11,518 bases of DNA, taken from NCBI GenBank assembly GCA_030453005.1, contig JAKDLE010000039.1:1-11518 (forward strand). Reading direction: 5' to 3'. A program made the translations under genes and the position numbers. The stretch is from Pseudonocardia sp. (GTDB taxonomy: Bacteria; Actinomycetota; Actinomycetes; Mycobacteriales; Pseudonocardiaceae). Under the pieces are notes generated by a model. The model was not told the origin of the DNA, made no database searches, and was given only the letters and a program-made list of their open reading frames with translations. Shown here in pieces: positions 1 through 6,473 of this stretch (its first letter is position 1; each line of letters opens with the position of its first letter).

Positions 1-712
1 GCCACCGGCCCACGGTCGAGGGATGCACGCCCATGGCGCGGGCGATCTGCTTGTTCGACCACCCCTCGCCCCGCAACCGAGCCGCCTGCTCACGCCGGCC
101 CTCGCCGCCCGCGACTGTCGGCGGCACATTGACTTCGGTCGGCTCGGGCGCGACCGGCTCGTGCGCGACTGGGGCGGTGATCTCCTCCGTCTCCGGCGGC
201 TCCACCAGGGCGAGCGCTTCCGAAGCCGGCCGGTCGGGGGCCTCAGCCTCGGAGCTGGTCGCCGGGAACAGCACGGGAACCGGCGACTCGGCCGGCACAT
301 CGGCAACACGGGTGGAGCGGATGAGGACCACCGTCAGATGCGTGGAGGCCAGGAGCACCAGGGGCGGGACGGCGGCGACCGTCGCGGCAAGGACACCGGG
401 CACGGTCGCCTCGGCGGTGACGAGAGCGTGGGCCGCGTTCGCAGTCACCGACACCAGCGCGCCGGCGATCAGCAACGCCCAGGGATACCAGGCCGTCCGG
501 TGTCCGTCGAGGGCGACGACGGCGACCGTGGCGACCACGATCAGGCCGTCCACCAGCAGCGGCCAGATCCACGCCTGCCCGGCCGCGATGCCCGACCGCA
601 CAGCGAGATCGGCCAGCGCGGTGAAGCTCAACCAGAACGCACCCGCCCCGATGAGCACGGTGCCCGACGCGGCCGTGACCACCGCCCACCCGCGACGCTC
701 CTGAGGGGTCAT
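1..712 (-). CDS. DUF2637 membrane protein with C-terminal helix-turn-helix (partial, cut by window edge)
   Basis: Reading the minus strand from ATG at 712 gives 237 codons without a stop to the window edge. Residues 1-135 hold about four hydrophobic segments (roughly 12-34, 48-68, 76-98, 107-133). The second contains WPLLVDGLIVVATVAVVAL, which is the signature stretch of the DUF2637 family found on actinobacterial plasmids and integrative elements and related to Spd (spread) proteins. Residues 136-200 are an acidic, Pro/Glu-rich linker. Residues 205-237 read REQAARLRGEGWSNKQIARA followed by MGVHPSTVGRW, a helix-turn-helix of the type seen at the end of such proteins. The start overlaps the prim-pol stop as ATGA, and GAGGGGG lies about five bases upstream as ribosome binding site. 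The C-terminus is outside the window. Family assignment is confident; its precise role in element transfer or maintenance is not known. Confidence 0.85.
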   Translation of the reverse strand, partial: MTPQERRGWAVVTAASGTVLIGAGAFWLSFTALADLAVRSGIAAGQAWIWPLLVDGLIVVATVAVVALDGHRTAWYPWALLIAGALVSVTANAAHALVTAEATVPGVLAATVAAVPPLVLLASTHLTVVLIRSTRVADVPAESPVPVLFPATSSEAEAPDRPASEALALVEPPETEEITAPVAHEPVAPEPTEVNVPPTVAGGEGRREQAARLRGEGWSNKQIARAMGVHPSTVGRW

Positions 713-1641
713 CGCAGCCCCCTCGACGCGACACGACCCACAGGCCCGGCATCGAGATCGTGACCGGGGGTGGCCCGTGCCGTGTCGGAGTCTCTGGGGC
801 GGGGTGCGTCACCGTGGATGCGCTTGTAGCCGGAGGCGACGGTGCGGGCGATCTCGCGCTGCCCGAAGTCAGGCTGGGCGACGGTGAGTATCGCATCGAG
901 CGCCTCCCGGTAGGGCACGCCTTCCTCGGCGAGCACGCAGGACGCCCAGAACAACTTGTGGTTGCGATCCGTGCGCTCACCGCCCAGCCACTTCGCGAGC
1001 TTCACCGGATCCGCCCGCCCCGGCGAGGAACCTCGCTCGGGGAGCCTGCGCGGCGGACGCGGCGGGTCCAAGAACCTGCGGAGCGCTGCCGCGTCCAACG
1101 CCCGGCCCGGCGTCGGACTCAGCGACGCGAGACGATACAGGGCCGTCTCCCCGTCGATGATGCGGCGAGACGGCGGCACGATGATGTACCCGCGATCCCC
1201 ACGGAAGTCGATCCCCGCACGCCCCGCCTGCCACGACGGCTGCTCACTCGTGAGGGCGGCCGGGTAGTAGATGTGCAGGCCGCCGGTGGGTGAGCGCACC
1301 AGCGCCTCCCACCCGTTCATCAGCCCCGTCTGACGTGCCCGACGGAACGCCTCGTAGCCGTTGACGCCGTGCACATCGACGTCCACGACCACCACGCCGG
1401 AGGCGGAACCAGTGGGCATCCCGATGCTGGCCGCCGGGAACCGTCGCCACCACGACTCCACCTGACGAAGGTCAGCAGTAGCGTCGTGGAAGCCATGCTC
1501 GGTGAGCGGGTTCTTCCCGCCCGGCGCGCACAGAAACACCGGCACCCCCGCCTGCGCGAATAGACGCGCGGCGACCGGCAACGGCGCATCCGGGGCGAGC
1601 CCGGCGAGAGCGGTCGTGAACGAGGTCCGGGCAGCCATCAC
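709..1641 (-). CDS. Bifunctional DNA primase/polymerase (prim-pol domain) of a mobile element
   Basis: 310 residues. The N-terminal two thirds is a prim-pol domain of the archaeo-eukaryotic primase type (PF09250-like): VVVVDVDVHG at 83-92 with the metal-binding pair D87/D89, SPTGGLHIYY at 117-126 with the conserved His123, and GIDFRGDRGYIIVPPS at 143-158, the usual 'GG(D)..(V/I)PPS' block. Residues 214-276 (KWLGGERTDRNHKLFWASCVLAEE then the GYKRIHG end) resemble the primase C-terminal PriCT-like domain. There is no helicase domain, so it is a short stand-alone version. In actinomycete integrative elements one class of replication initiators (RepPP) is prim-pol based; this could be such a protein or an accessory primase. 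The start is GTG 1641 (GTGA overlap with the upstream stop) or the next codon, ATG 1638; both are possible. The stop overlaps the DUF2637 start, implying translational coupling. Confidence 0.88.
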   Translation of the reverse strand: MMAARTSFTTALAGLAPDAPLPVAARLFAQAGVPVFLCAPGGKNPLTEHGFHDATADLRQVESWWRRFPAASIGMPTGSASGVVVVDVDVHGVNGYEAFRRARQTGLMNGWEALVRSPTGGLHIYYPAALTSEQPSWQAGRAGIDFRGDRGYIIVPPSRRIIDGETALYRLASLSPTPGRALDAAALRRFLDPPRPPRRLPERGSSPGRADPVKLAKWLGGERTDRNHKLFWASCVLAEEGVPYREALDAILTVAQPDFGQREIARTVASGYKRIHGDAPRPRDSDTARATPGHDLDAGPVGRVASRGLR

Positions 1642-2717
1642 AGCCCCCGTGCACGCGCCGGCTCCGGGGATCGGCTGGGCTCTGGCTCCAAAACCGTCGC
1701 AGCGCTGCGCTCCTTCGAACGCGCAGGCCGCGGCGCATCACGGTCAAGGCCCGGCGGGGCGCCGTCGGGCACCTGCACGGTGTCGAGCAGGTCGAGAATC
1801 CCCGCGGCGGTCTTCCGCACCCGCTCACCGGTCGCTTTGACAACCTCGACGGGTTCCTTGCCATCGACATTCGCGGCCCACCCCGAGACGTACGGGATCG
1901 TGTAACCGGTGGTGTCCATTCCGTGGGCCGCGCCGATCATCAGCGCAACGGACTCTGCCTCGACCTCGCCGATCCCGCGATGCAGGCGGGCATCCTCCCG
2001 GTCGGGGTCATGCATCAGCACATGCGCGAGCTCGTGCGCCAATGTCTTCACCTGGGCGGCGGGGTCCATGTTCTCCCGCACCGCCACCGTCTTCGCCTCG
2101 AAATCAGTCAGCCCGTTCGCGCCGCGGATCATCCCCTCATGCGGCACCCGCATCAGCTCGAACCCAGCAGCCCGTACCTGCTGCGCGAGCCCGTCCCAGA
2201 GCCCGTCGGGCGCTTCACCTTTGAGCAGCACCGGCGACGGCGGTTCGGGGATCGGCTCGCCGGCGGTCTGGGAGACATCCCAGACGTAGGCGGGGCGCAC
2301 GCCGACCATTCGTGAGCGCACCACCTCGCCCGGCTTCGGCTTCTCACCCCGATTCAGGCGATACCAGGAAGCTGGGTCGGACGGGTTCGCGGACGCGAAC
2401 CTGCCCGTGACGGGGGCGAGGATCTGATACCCCGGCTGGCCCTTCTCGACCTGCCGGCCGAGCTGCTGCCACTGTTTGTACCCGGCGACAAAGGTCGGGA
2501 ACGGCTCGGGCACCCGCCCCTGCTCAAACGCCGCTTGATGCTGCTCCCAGATCAGCAGCACGTTGTTGAACGAGCGGGACCGGAACCGGGCGGCGAAGCG
2601 AAGCGCATCAGCCCAGTCCTCGCCCGTGACGAGCTGCTCGACCGCACCGGTGAGCTTCTTGTGCAGCTCATCGAGCCTCTCTTCCCGCTTCTGGCGGGCC
2701 TCTTCCCTCGTCGCCAT
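1638..2717 (-). CDS. ArdC-like ssDNA-binding / zinc metallopeptidase protein
   Basis: 359 residues from ATG 2717. I chose this start over an in-frame GTG at 2747 because a near-perfect ribosome binding site (GGGAGGAGG, 2725-2733) sits seven bases before it. Residues 1-150 match the ArdC N-terminal region: a charged helix, then FRSRSFNNVLLIWEQ (45-58), FVAGYKQWQQLGRQVEKGQPGYQILAPV, and VWDVSQT. Residues 225-260 are a zincin centre: KTLAHELAHVLMH with H228-E229-H232, followed by GIGEVEAESVA (248-258), which probably supplies the third metal ligand. The last about 50 residues are low complexity and charged. ArdC proteins bind single-stranded DNA, and some protect incoming conjugative DNA from restriction; that function is inferred here from family and from location at the head of a mobile-element operon. 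The stop overlaps the prim-pol start. Confidence 0.87.
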   Translation of the reverse strand: MATREEARQKREERLDELHKKLTGAVEQLVTGEDWADALRFAARFRSRSFNNVLLIWEQHQAAFEQGRVPEPFPTFVAGYKQWQQLGRQVEKGQPGYQILAPVTGRFASANPSDPASWYRLNRGEKPKPGEVVRSRMVGVRPAYVWDVSQTAGEPIPEPPSPVLLKGEAPDGLWDGLAQQVRAAGFELMRVPHEGMIRGANGLTDFEAKTVAVRENMDPAAQVKTLAHELAHVLMHDPDREDARLHRGIGEVEAESVALMIGAAHGMDTTGYTIPYVSGWAANVDGKEPVEVVKATGERVRKTAAGILDLLDTVQVPDGAPPGLDRDAPRPARSKERSAATVLEPEPSRSPEPARARGL

Positions 2718-2932
2718 CGTTCGGCCTCCTCCCGGTAAACCAGCCACCCGGGGGTGTGGGCGGCTGGTCTTGCACCTGCGAGGTGAGCCAGGTGTATCCG
2801 GAGAGTGTCGAGACGGTCAGCGAACGAATGGAGCGGTAGGTTGGCCGTCAGGAACTCGGAGGCACCTGACGTAGAACAACGGGATATCAACGAAACCGCG
2901 ACCGTGGGCGCGGCGGCCCGGGATGGGGTCGT
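2718..2932. other. Intergenic gap between mobile-element operon and accessory block
   Basis: 215 bases with no convincing gene. This must contain the promoter of the ArdC/prim-pol/DUF2637 operon and the end of the AraC transcript. Two small inverted repeats are visible in the ArdC leader: CACCT-gcg-AGGTG at 2773-2785, and CCAGCC/GGCTGG arms at 2740-2745 and 2762-2767. I see no clear -35/-10 pair and no clear terminator. The base composition is less GC-biased than in the flanking genes. This is also the likeliest place for a junction between element core and cargo. Confidence 0.5.
2725..2733 (-). promoter_or_regulatory. Strong ribosome binding site fixing the ArdC start
   Basis: On the minus strand GGGAGGAGG lies seven bases before ATG 2717. 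It falls inside the reading frame that would start at GTG 2747, so it argues for the shorter protein. Confidence 0.7.
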
Positions 2933-3856
2933 TTAGGTGGGCACCGATGTCTCATTCGTGGGCACGCTGCTGCCCGCGGAGCGCATGGCCCGGTACCGGC
3001 TCGGCGTGTTCCCGACGCACTCGCGAAACACCGCCGACGCACGATTGCGAGAACGCCACCCGACCCGCCGTCCGGCCTGCTCGATCGACAGGTCGGTCTC
3101 CCGCAGCAGTCGAGCCATCTCCTCGACCCGCAGCATCGTCAGATACGTCAACGGCGTCTTTCCGTAGGCGTCCACGAACACGCGACTGAGTTGCTTCGTG
3201 GACAGATGCACCATGCCCGCCAGCTCTGCCAGTCCCCAGCTCCGAGCGATGTCACTGCGCAGAGCATCGCGCACCTGGCGTGCCTCCGCCCGCAACGGCG
3301 CGAACTGGCGATCCCTCGGTAACGTCGGGTGGAGCCGTGCCCGCTGGTGCGGTGAAGTTCGATACGGAGTGATGCGGATGAACGGCGCGATCTGGTCGAT
3401 GATCGCGTGCCACAACGCCTGCATCCGATGAAACCGCTCCCTGTAATGCCCGTCGACGCTGAGTGCGACGAGCTCGTCCAACCAGGGCATCAACATTCCA
3501 GAGCGGTCTTCCCCGAGCCGGAGCACTTGGGCGGGTTCGGTGTAGATCGTGTCGGCGAACCCCTGCGCGTCGAGGCGGTCGCGGAGGACGTCGGCGTACT
3601 GCCAGAACAACTGATCGAGCAGGAAGTCGGTGTCGGCGTAGATCGTGGTGACTGTGACATGCCCCTCCGGTTCCGACGCGCACAGCACGTTCGCGCCGAG
3701 CAGCACCACGTCACCGGGCTTGACTGGTTGTTCACCGAACTCGCTGAACAGGATCGCGGACCCATCGCGCACGACGATGAGCTTCACGCAGTCGTAGGCG
3801 ACCGGACCAACAGGGCGATGGATCGTGCTGGTTCGCGCAAGAACGGGCTCGAACAC
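2933..3856 (-). CDS. AraC-family transcriptional regulator
   Basis: 307 residues from GTG 3856. The C-terminal part is a two-HTH AraC/XylS domain (about 198-295): WGLAELAGMVHLSTKQLSRV (first HTH), FVDAYGKTPLTYLTMLRVEE, then the second HTH and the VGNTPSRYRAM end that closes such domains. The N-terminal 1-180 looks like a cupin-type effector domain (LIVVRDGSAILFSEFGEQPV, then KPGDVVLLGANVL). The start is uncertain. GTG 3856 is the first usable start in this frame after the exporter gene ends, but it has no ribosome binding site, and the region just upstream is a large hairpin. An ATG at 3927 opens another frame of 21 codons ending in TGA close to the GTG, so a 5' frameshift is possible. The gene lies behind the DHA2 exporter and may regulate it. 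The tail repeats the residues SVPT. Confidence 0.82.
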   Translation of the reverse strand: MFEPVLARTSTIHRPVGPVAYDCVKLIVVRDGSAILFSEFGEQPVKPGDVVLLGANVLCASEPEGHVTVTTIYADTDFLLDQLFWQYADVLRDRLDAQGFADTIYTEPAQVLRLGEDRSGMLMPWLDELVALSVDGHYRERFHRMQALWHAIIDQIAPFIRITPYRTSPHQRARLHPTLPRDRQFAPLRAEARQVRDALRSDIARSWGLAELAGMVHLSTKQLSRVFVDAYGKTPLTYLTMLRVEEMARLLRETDLSIEQAGRRVGWRSRNRASAVFRECVGNTPSRYRAMRSAGSSVPTNETSVPT

Positions 3857-3880
3857 CGCGATCAGTCCGGCAACAAGTGG

Positions 3881-3923
3881 ACGCCCCGCGAGCTTCCAGT
3901 GAGGGTAGGAACTCGCGGGGCGT
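3881..3923 (-). terminator. Hairpin between DHA2 exporter and AraC regulator (terminator or attenuator)
   Basis: ACGCCCCGCGAG (3881-3892) and CTCGCGGGGCGT (3912-3923) are perfectly complementary over 12 bp. An extra TTCC/GGAA pairing inside, with a one-base bulge, leaves a loop of about ten bases. It starts 19 bases after the exporter stop on the minus strand. There is no U-tract, which is common in high-GC actinobacteria. It would end or dampen exporter transcription before the AraC gene. Confidence 0.65.
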
Positions 3924-3942
3924 TCATGATGAGGGCAGTGTG

Positions 3943-5406
3943 TTAGACGGTCATGTCGGCCGGTTCGGGTGTTGTGACCGGTGCGACTGCCTTGGGTAGA
4001 CGCAGGAACGCCGCGATGAGGATCGCCGCACCGATCGCGATCACGGCGTTGACACCGATCGCGAGTTGCAGCCCGGGCAGGAGAGTCGCGGCGACCATGC
4101 CGGTCGCGATCGCCGACATGACGGGGGTGCCGAGGGCGATGCCGACCTGCTGGCTCATCGTCACGAGGCCCGTCGCGAGCCCCTGCTGGTTGGCGGGGAC
4201 GCCGGAGGTGGAGGCGACGACGTAGCCGACGATTGCGACGAGGTTCGCGATTCCGCCGACGAAGGTGAGGATCAGCACCGGTACCAGCCACGCGCGGGTG
4301 TCGCCCGCGAATGCGAGCGGCGCCGTGGCGGCGGCCTGCACGACGAGGCCTGCGACGATAGCGGTCTTCGCGCTCGTCTTGCCGATGATCTTCGGGGCGA
4401 CGAGGCCGCCGATCACGGTGCCGATGCCGAGCACTCCGAGAATGAGGCCCGCGGTGATGGCGGAGTAGCCGAGGACCTGCTGGAGGTAGAGCGTCAGCAG
4501 GAAGACGAGCGAGGTGAAGGTGCCGAACGCGAGGAGCCCGGCGGTGTTGCCCCAGCCGATATTCGAGCGCTTCAGCAGGCCCGGTGCGACGAGGGGCTCG
4601 GTGACGCGGGCCTCGATCTTCAGGAACACGGCGAACAGGATCAGCGCGCCCAGGATCGGCCCCCAGGTGCCGGGATGCGTCCAGCCGTTGTGGCCGGCGG
4701 TGTCGATCCCGAACACGAGCGCCACCAGCGCGAGCGTGATGGTGACGGCTCCGGGCACGTCGAGCTTCGGGCGCGCCCCGCGGGCGGGCTCGCGCAGCAC
4801 GAACGGGGCGATGACGATCACCGCGACGGCGACGACGACGTTGATGAAGAACGCCCACCGCCACGACACGGCCCCGGTGAGGAGCCCGCCGAGCACCGCT
4901 CCGGCGGTGAACCCGGCGGCCATGAGCGCTCCGTTGAGGCCGAGCGCGCGGGATCGGGCCGGGCCTTCCGGGAACATCGTGGTCATGAGCGACAGCGCGG
5001 CGGGAGTGACCATCGCGGTCGCGATGCCCTGCCCGACGCGGGCGGCGAGGAGCAGCACGGGTTCGGTGGCGAGCCCGCCTGCGAGGGAGGAGACGCCGAG
5101 CAGCACGATCCCGATCATGAAGAGGCGCTTGCGGCCGAACAGGTCGGCCACGCGGCCGAAGAAGAGGGTGAACCCTGCGGCGCAGAGCGCGAAGGAGGTG
5201 ACGATCCACTGCAGCGCGGAGGTCGCGAAGCCGAGTTCGGTGCCAATGTGCGGCAGGGCGACGTTGAGGATCGAGAAGTCGACTGCGAGGGTGAAGTTCG
5301 CCGTCAGCAGGACCGCCATCGCGATCTTCTGCGCCGCGGTGAACCGTTCCGCCGGAACAGGTGTCGATGCGGTACTGGGTGGTGGTGAGGTGTCTGTTTG
5401 GCTCAT
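3943..5406 (-). CDS. MFS drug exporter, DHA2 family (14 TM)
   Basis: 487 residues, the size of 14-helix DHA2 drug:proton antiporters (EmrB/QacA type). Visible motifs: DFSILNVALP at 43-52 (motif D1), GRVADLFGRKRL at 84-95 (motif A between helices 2 and 3), a glycine-rich motif C region GAVLGGLLTGAVSWRWAFFI at 169-188, and regularly spaced hydrophobic segments to residue about 470. It is an inner-membrane protein expected to expel a hydrophobic or cationic compound using the proton gradient. ATG 5406 is chosen because the upstream extension of the frame encodes no membrane-protein-like sequence and covers the divergent promoter; the ribosome binding site is weak. It is transcribed divergently from the MmyB-type regulator, with the 26-bp dyad in the 118-bp gap, so control by that regulator is likely. 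The substrate cannot be read from sequence. Confidence 0.9.
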   Translation of the reverse strand: MSQTDTSPPPSTASTPVPAERFTAAQKIAMAVLLTANFTLAVDFSILNVALPHIGTELGFATSALQWIVTSFALCAAGFTLFFGRVADLFGRKRLFMIGIVLLGVSSLAGGLATEPVLLLAARVGQGIATAMVTPAALSLMTTMFPEGPARSRALGLNGALMAAGFTAGAVLGGLLTGAVSWRWAFFINVVVAVAVIVIAPFVLREPARGARPKLDVPGAVTITLALVALVFGIDTAGHNGWTHPGTWGPILGALILFAVFLKIEARVTEPLVAPGLLKRSNIGWGNTAGLLAFGTFTSLVFLLTLYLQQVLGYSAITAGLILGVLGIGTVIGGLVAPKIIGKTSAKTAIVAGLVVQAAATAPLAFAGDTRAWLVPVLILTFVGGIANLVAIVGYVVASTSGVPANQQGLATGLVTMSQQVGIALGTPVMSAIATGMVAATLLPGLQLAIGVNAVIAIGAAILIAAFLRLPKAVAPVTTPEPADMTV

Positions 5407-5434
5407 GACATCCAGACTCGGACGATGCGGAAGA

Positions 5435-5450
5435 GGTAGCCAGATCCTCG
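5435..5450. repeat. Conserved flank block, copy 1
   Basis: GGTAGCCAGATCCTCG here matches GGTAGCCAGAACCCCG at 10880-10895 (14 of 16). It lies on the exporter side of the dyad in both places, but 23 bases from it here and 8 bases from it at copy 2. It may be part of the exporter promoter or a second binding half. Confidence 0.5.
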
Positions 5451-5467
5451 GTTTGCGTGGCCTGCGG

Positions 5468-5493
5468 TTGCCTAGCACTGGCAGGGTCAGGCT
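5468..5493. promoter_or_regulatory. Putative operator of the MmyB-type regulator, site A
   Basis: A 26-bp imperfect dyad: arms GCCTAGCACTG (5470-5480) and CAGGGTCAGGC (5482-5492) around one central base, 8 of 11 positions paired. It recurs with 24 of 26 bases identical at 10898-10923. It lies between the divergent exporter and regulator genes, 31 bases before the regulator start. A weak -10-like GACAAT at 5512-5517 sits only seven bases before the regulator ATG, which has no ribosome binding site, so a leaderless transcript is possible. The dyad would then overlap its -35 region, fitting autorepression. Binding is inferred, not shown. Confidence 0.6.
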
Positions 5494-5524
5494 CCGCCGG
5501 TACGCATGCGGGACAATAGATGGC

Positions 5525-6397
5525 ATGGCACTATCGCAGCCCACTGATACCGATGGCCCGGTCACCGAGCTGGGCGAGTTCCTCCGCTCGCGCCGCGACC
5601 GCATCACCCCAGACGAGGTCGGCGTGAACAGCTACGGTCGCCGCCGTGTGCCGGGGCTGCGCCGGGAGGAGCTCGCGCAGCTCGCCGGGGTCTCCGTCAC
5701 GTATCTGACCCGGTTGGAACAGGGGCAGTCGCAGAACGCCTCGGATGCGATCATCGACGCCCTTGCTCGCGCCCTGCAGCTCGACGCCGACGAACGCACC
5801 CACCTGTACGCGCTCGCGCACCCGACCCCCGAGAAGCGGCCCCGCGCCACATCGAAGCCCGAGGTCGCCAAGCCCGGCGCGGAGCAACTGCTGCACTCGA
5901 TGGGCGACGTGCCCGCAGTGCTGCTGGGCCGATTCAACGACATCCTCGCCTGGAACCGCTCCGGCCACCTGCTGCTCGCCGGGCACCTCGACTACGACGC
6001 CCCGTCGATGGTCGAGGATCGACCGAACCAGTTGAGGCTGCTGTTCCTCGATGAGCACACTCGCGATCTCTACGTCGACTGGACCGACGAGGTCGCCCTC
6101 GCCGTTGCCTCGCTGCGGTATGTGGCGGCACAGTTCGCCGACGACCGCCGCCTCGCCGAGCTCGTCGGCGAACTCTCGATGAATAGCCCCGAGTTCGCCC
6201 GCCTGTGGGCCGGCCACGACGTCAGGCTGTGCACCAGCGGATCGAAGCGGTTCCGCCACCCCGAAGTCGGAGAGCTGGAACTCGGGTACGAGGTGCTGCA
6301 TCTGCCCGAGGGCAACGGGCAACGGATCCTCACCCACACCGCCGAACCCGGAAGCCCATCGTTCGCCGCGCTGCGGCTACTGACCTCGGCCTCATAA
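5525..6397 (+). CDS. XRE-type regulator with MmyB-like ligand-binding domain
   Basis: 290 residues. The helix-turn-helix is at about 14-70, with GRRRVPGLRREELAQLAGVS (38-57) and VTYLTRLEQGQSQNAS, the characteristic 'R..GLRREE.A.LAGVS..Y...LEQG' pattern of this family. Residues 120-285 match the MmyB-like PAS-type ligand domain (LGRFNDILAWN at 134-144, then LFLDEHTRDLYVDW at 173-186, AAQFADDRRLAELVGELS, and the C-terminal LTHTAEPGSPS). Such regulators are thought to sense small hydrophobic ligands, and in actinomycetes they often lie beside oxidoreductase genes, as here. I chose ATG 5525 because the domain begins shortly after it; no ribosome binding site precedes it. It is divergent from the DHA2 exporter and convergent with the enzyme operon, and two copies of a candidate operator sit at the promoters it would control. 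Confidence 0.9.
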   Translation: MALSQPTDTDGPVTELGEFLRSRRDRITPDEVGVNSYGRRRVPGLRREELAQLAGVSVTYLTRLEQGQSQNASDAIIDALARALQLDADERTHLYALAHPTPEKRPRATSKPEVAKPGAEQLLHSMGDVPAVLLGRFNDILAWNRSGHLLLAGHLDYDAPSMVEDRPNQLRLLFLDEHTRDLYVDWTDEVALAVASLRYVAAQFADDRRLAELVGELSMNSPEFARLWAGHDVRLCTSGSKRFRHPEVGELELGYEVLHLPEGNGQRILTHTAEPGSPSFAALRLLTSAS

Positions 6398-6410
6398 CCA
6401 GTCACCCCGA

Positions 6411-6460
6411 CGCACGAAGAAGCGCTCCCAGAGACGATCCTGGGAGCGCTTCTTCGTGCG
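6411..6460. terminator. Bidirectional terminator hairpin between convergent units
   Basis: The arms 6411-6431 (starting CGCACGAAGAAG) and 6440-6460 (ending CTTCTTCGTGCG) are perfectly complementary over 21 bp, with an 8-base loop. It lies 13 bases after the regulator stop and 13 bases beyond the LLM gene stop on the other strand, so it can end both transcripts. Confidence 0.9.
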
Positions 6461-6473
6461 GTGACCGCGACGA

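Noticed and set aside
2718..2890. Minus-strand frame from TTG 2890 with protein-like residues before the ArdC start
   Set aside because: Third-position GC is lower than in the neighbouring genes, there is no ribosome binding site, and it runs out of frame into the ArdC gene; it is more likely leader sequence, though a gene remnant is not excluded.
2936..2984. Direct repeat GTGGGCAC at the 3' end of the AraC gene
   Set aside because: It is short and coding (SVPT repeated at the C-terminus); no mobile-element signature is attached.
3857..5209. Extension of the AraC frame far into the exporter gene (758-codon frame)
   Set aside because: The added part is Arg/His-rich shadow sequence of the MFS gene in another frame; AraC-like sequence begins only near 3856.
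4066..5388. Long plus-strand open frame (440 codons) opposite the DHA2 exporter
   Set aside because: It is rich in Gly, Glu, Arg and Asp from the antisense of a hydrophobic GC-rich gene and has no recognisable domain; the opposite strand has clear MFS motifs.
4514..5524. Upstream extension of the MmyB regulator frame
   Set aside because: It is antisense to the exporter and crosses the divergent promoter and dyad; regulator-like sequence starts at ATG 5525.
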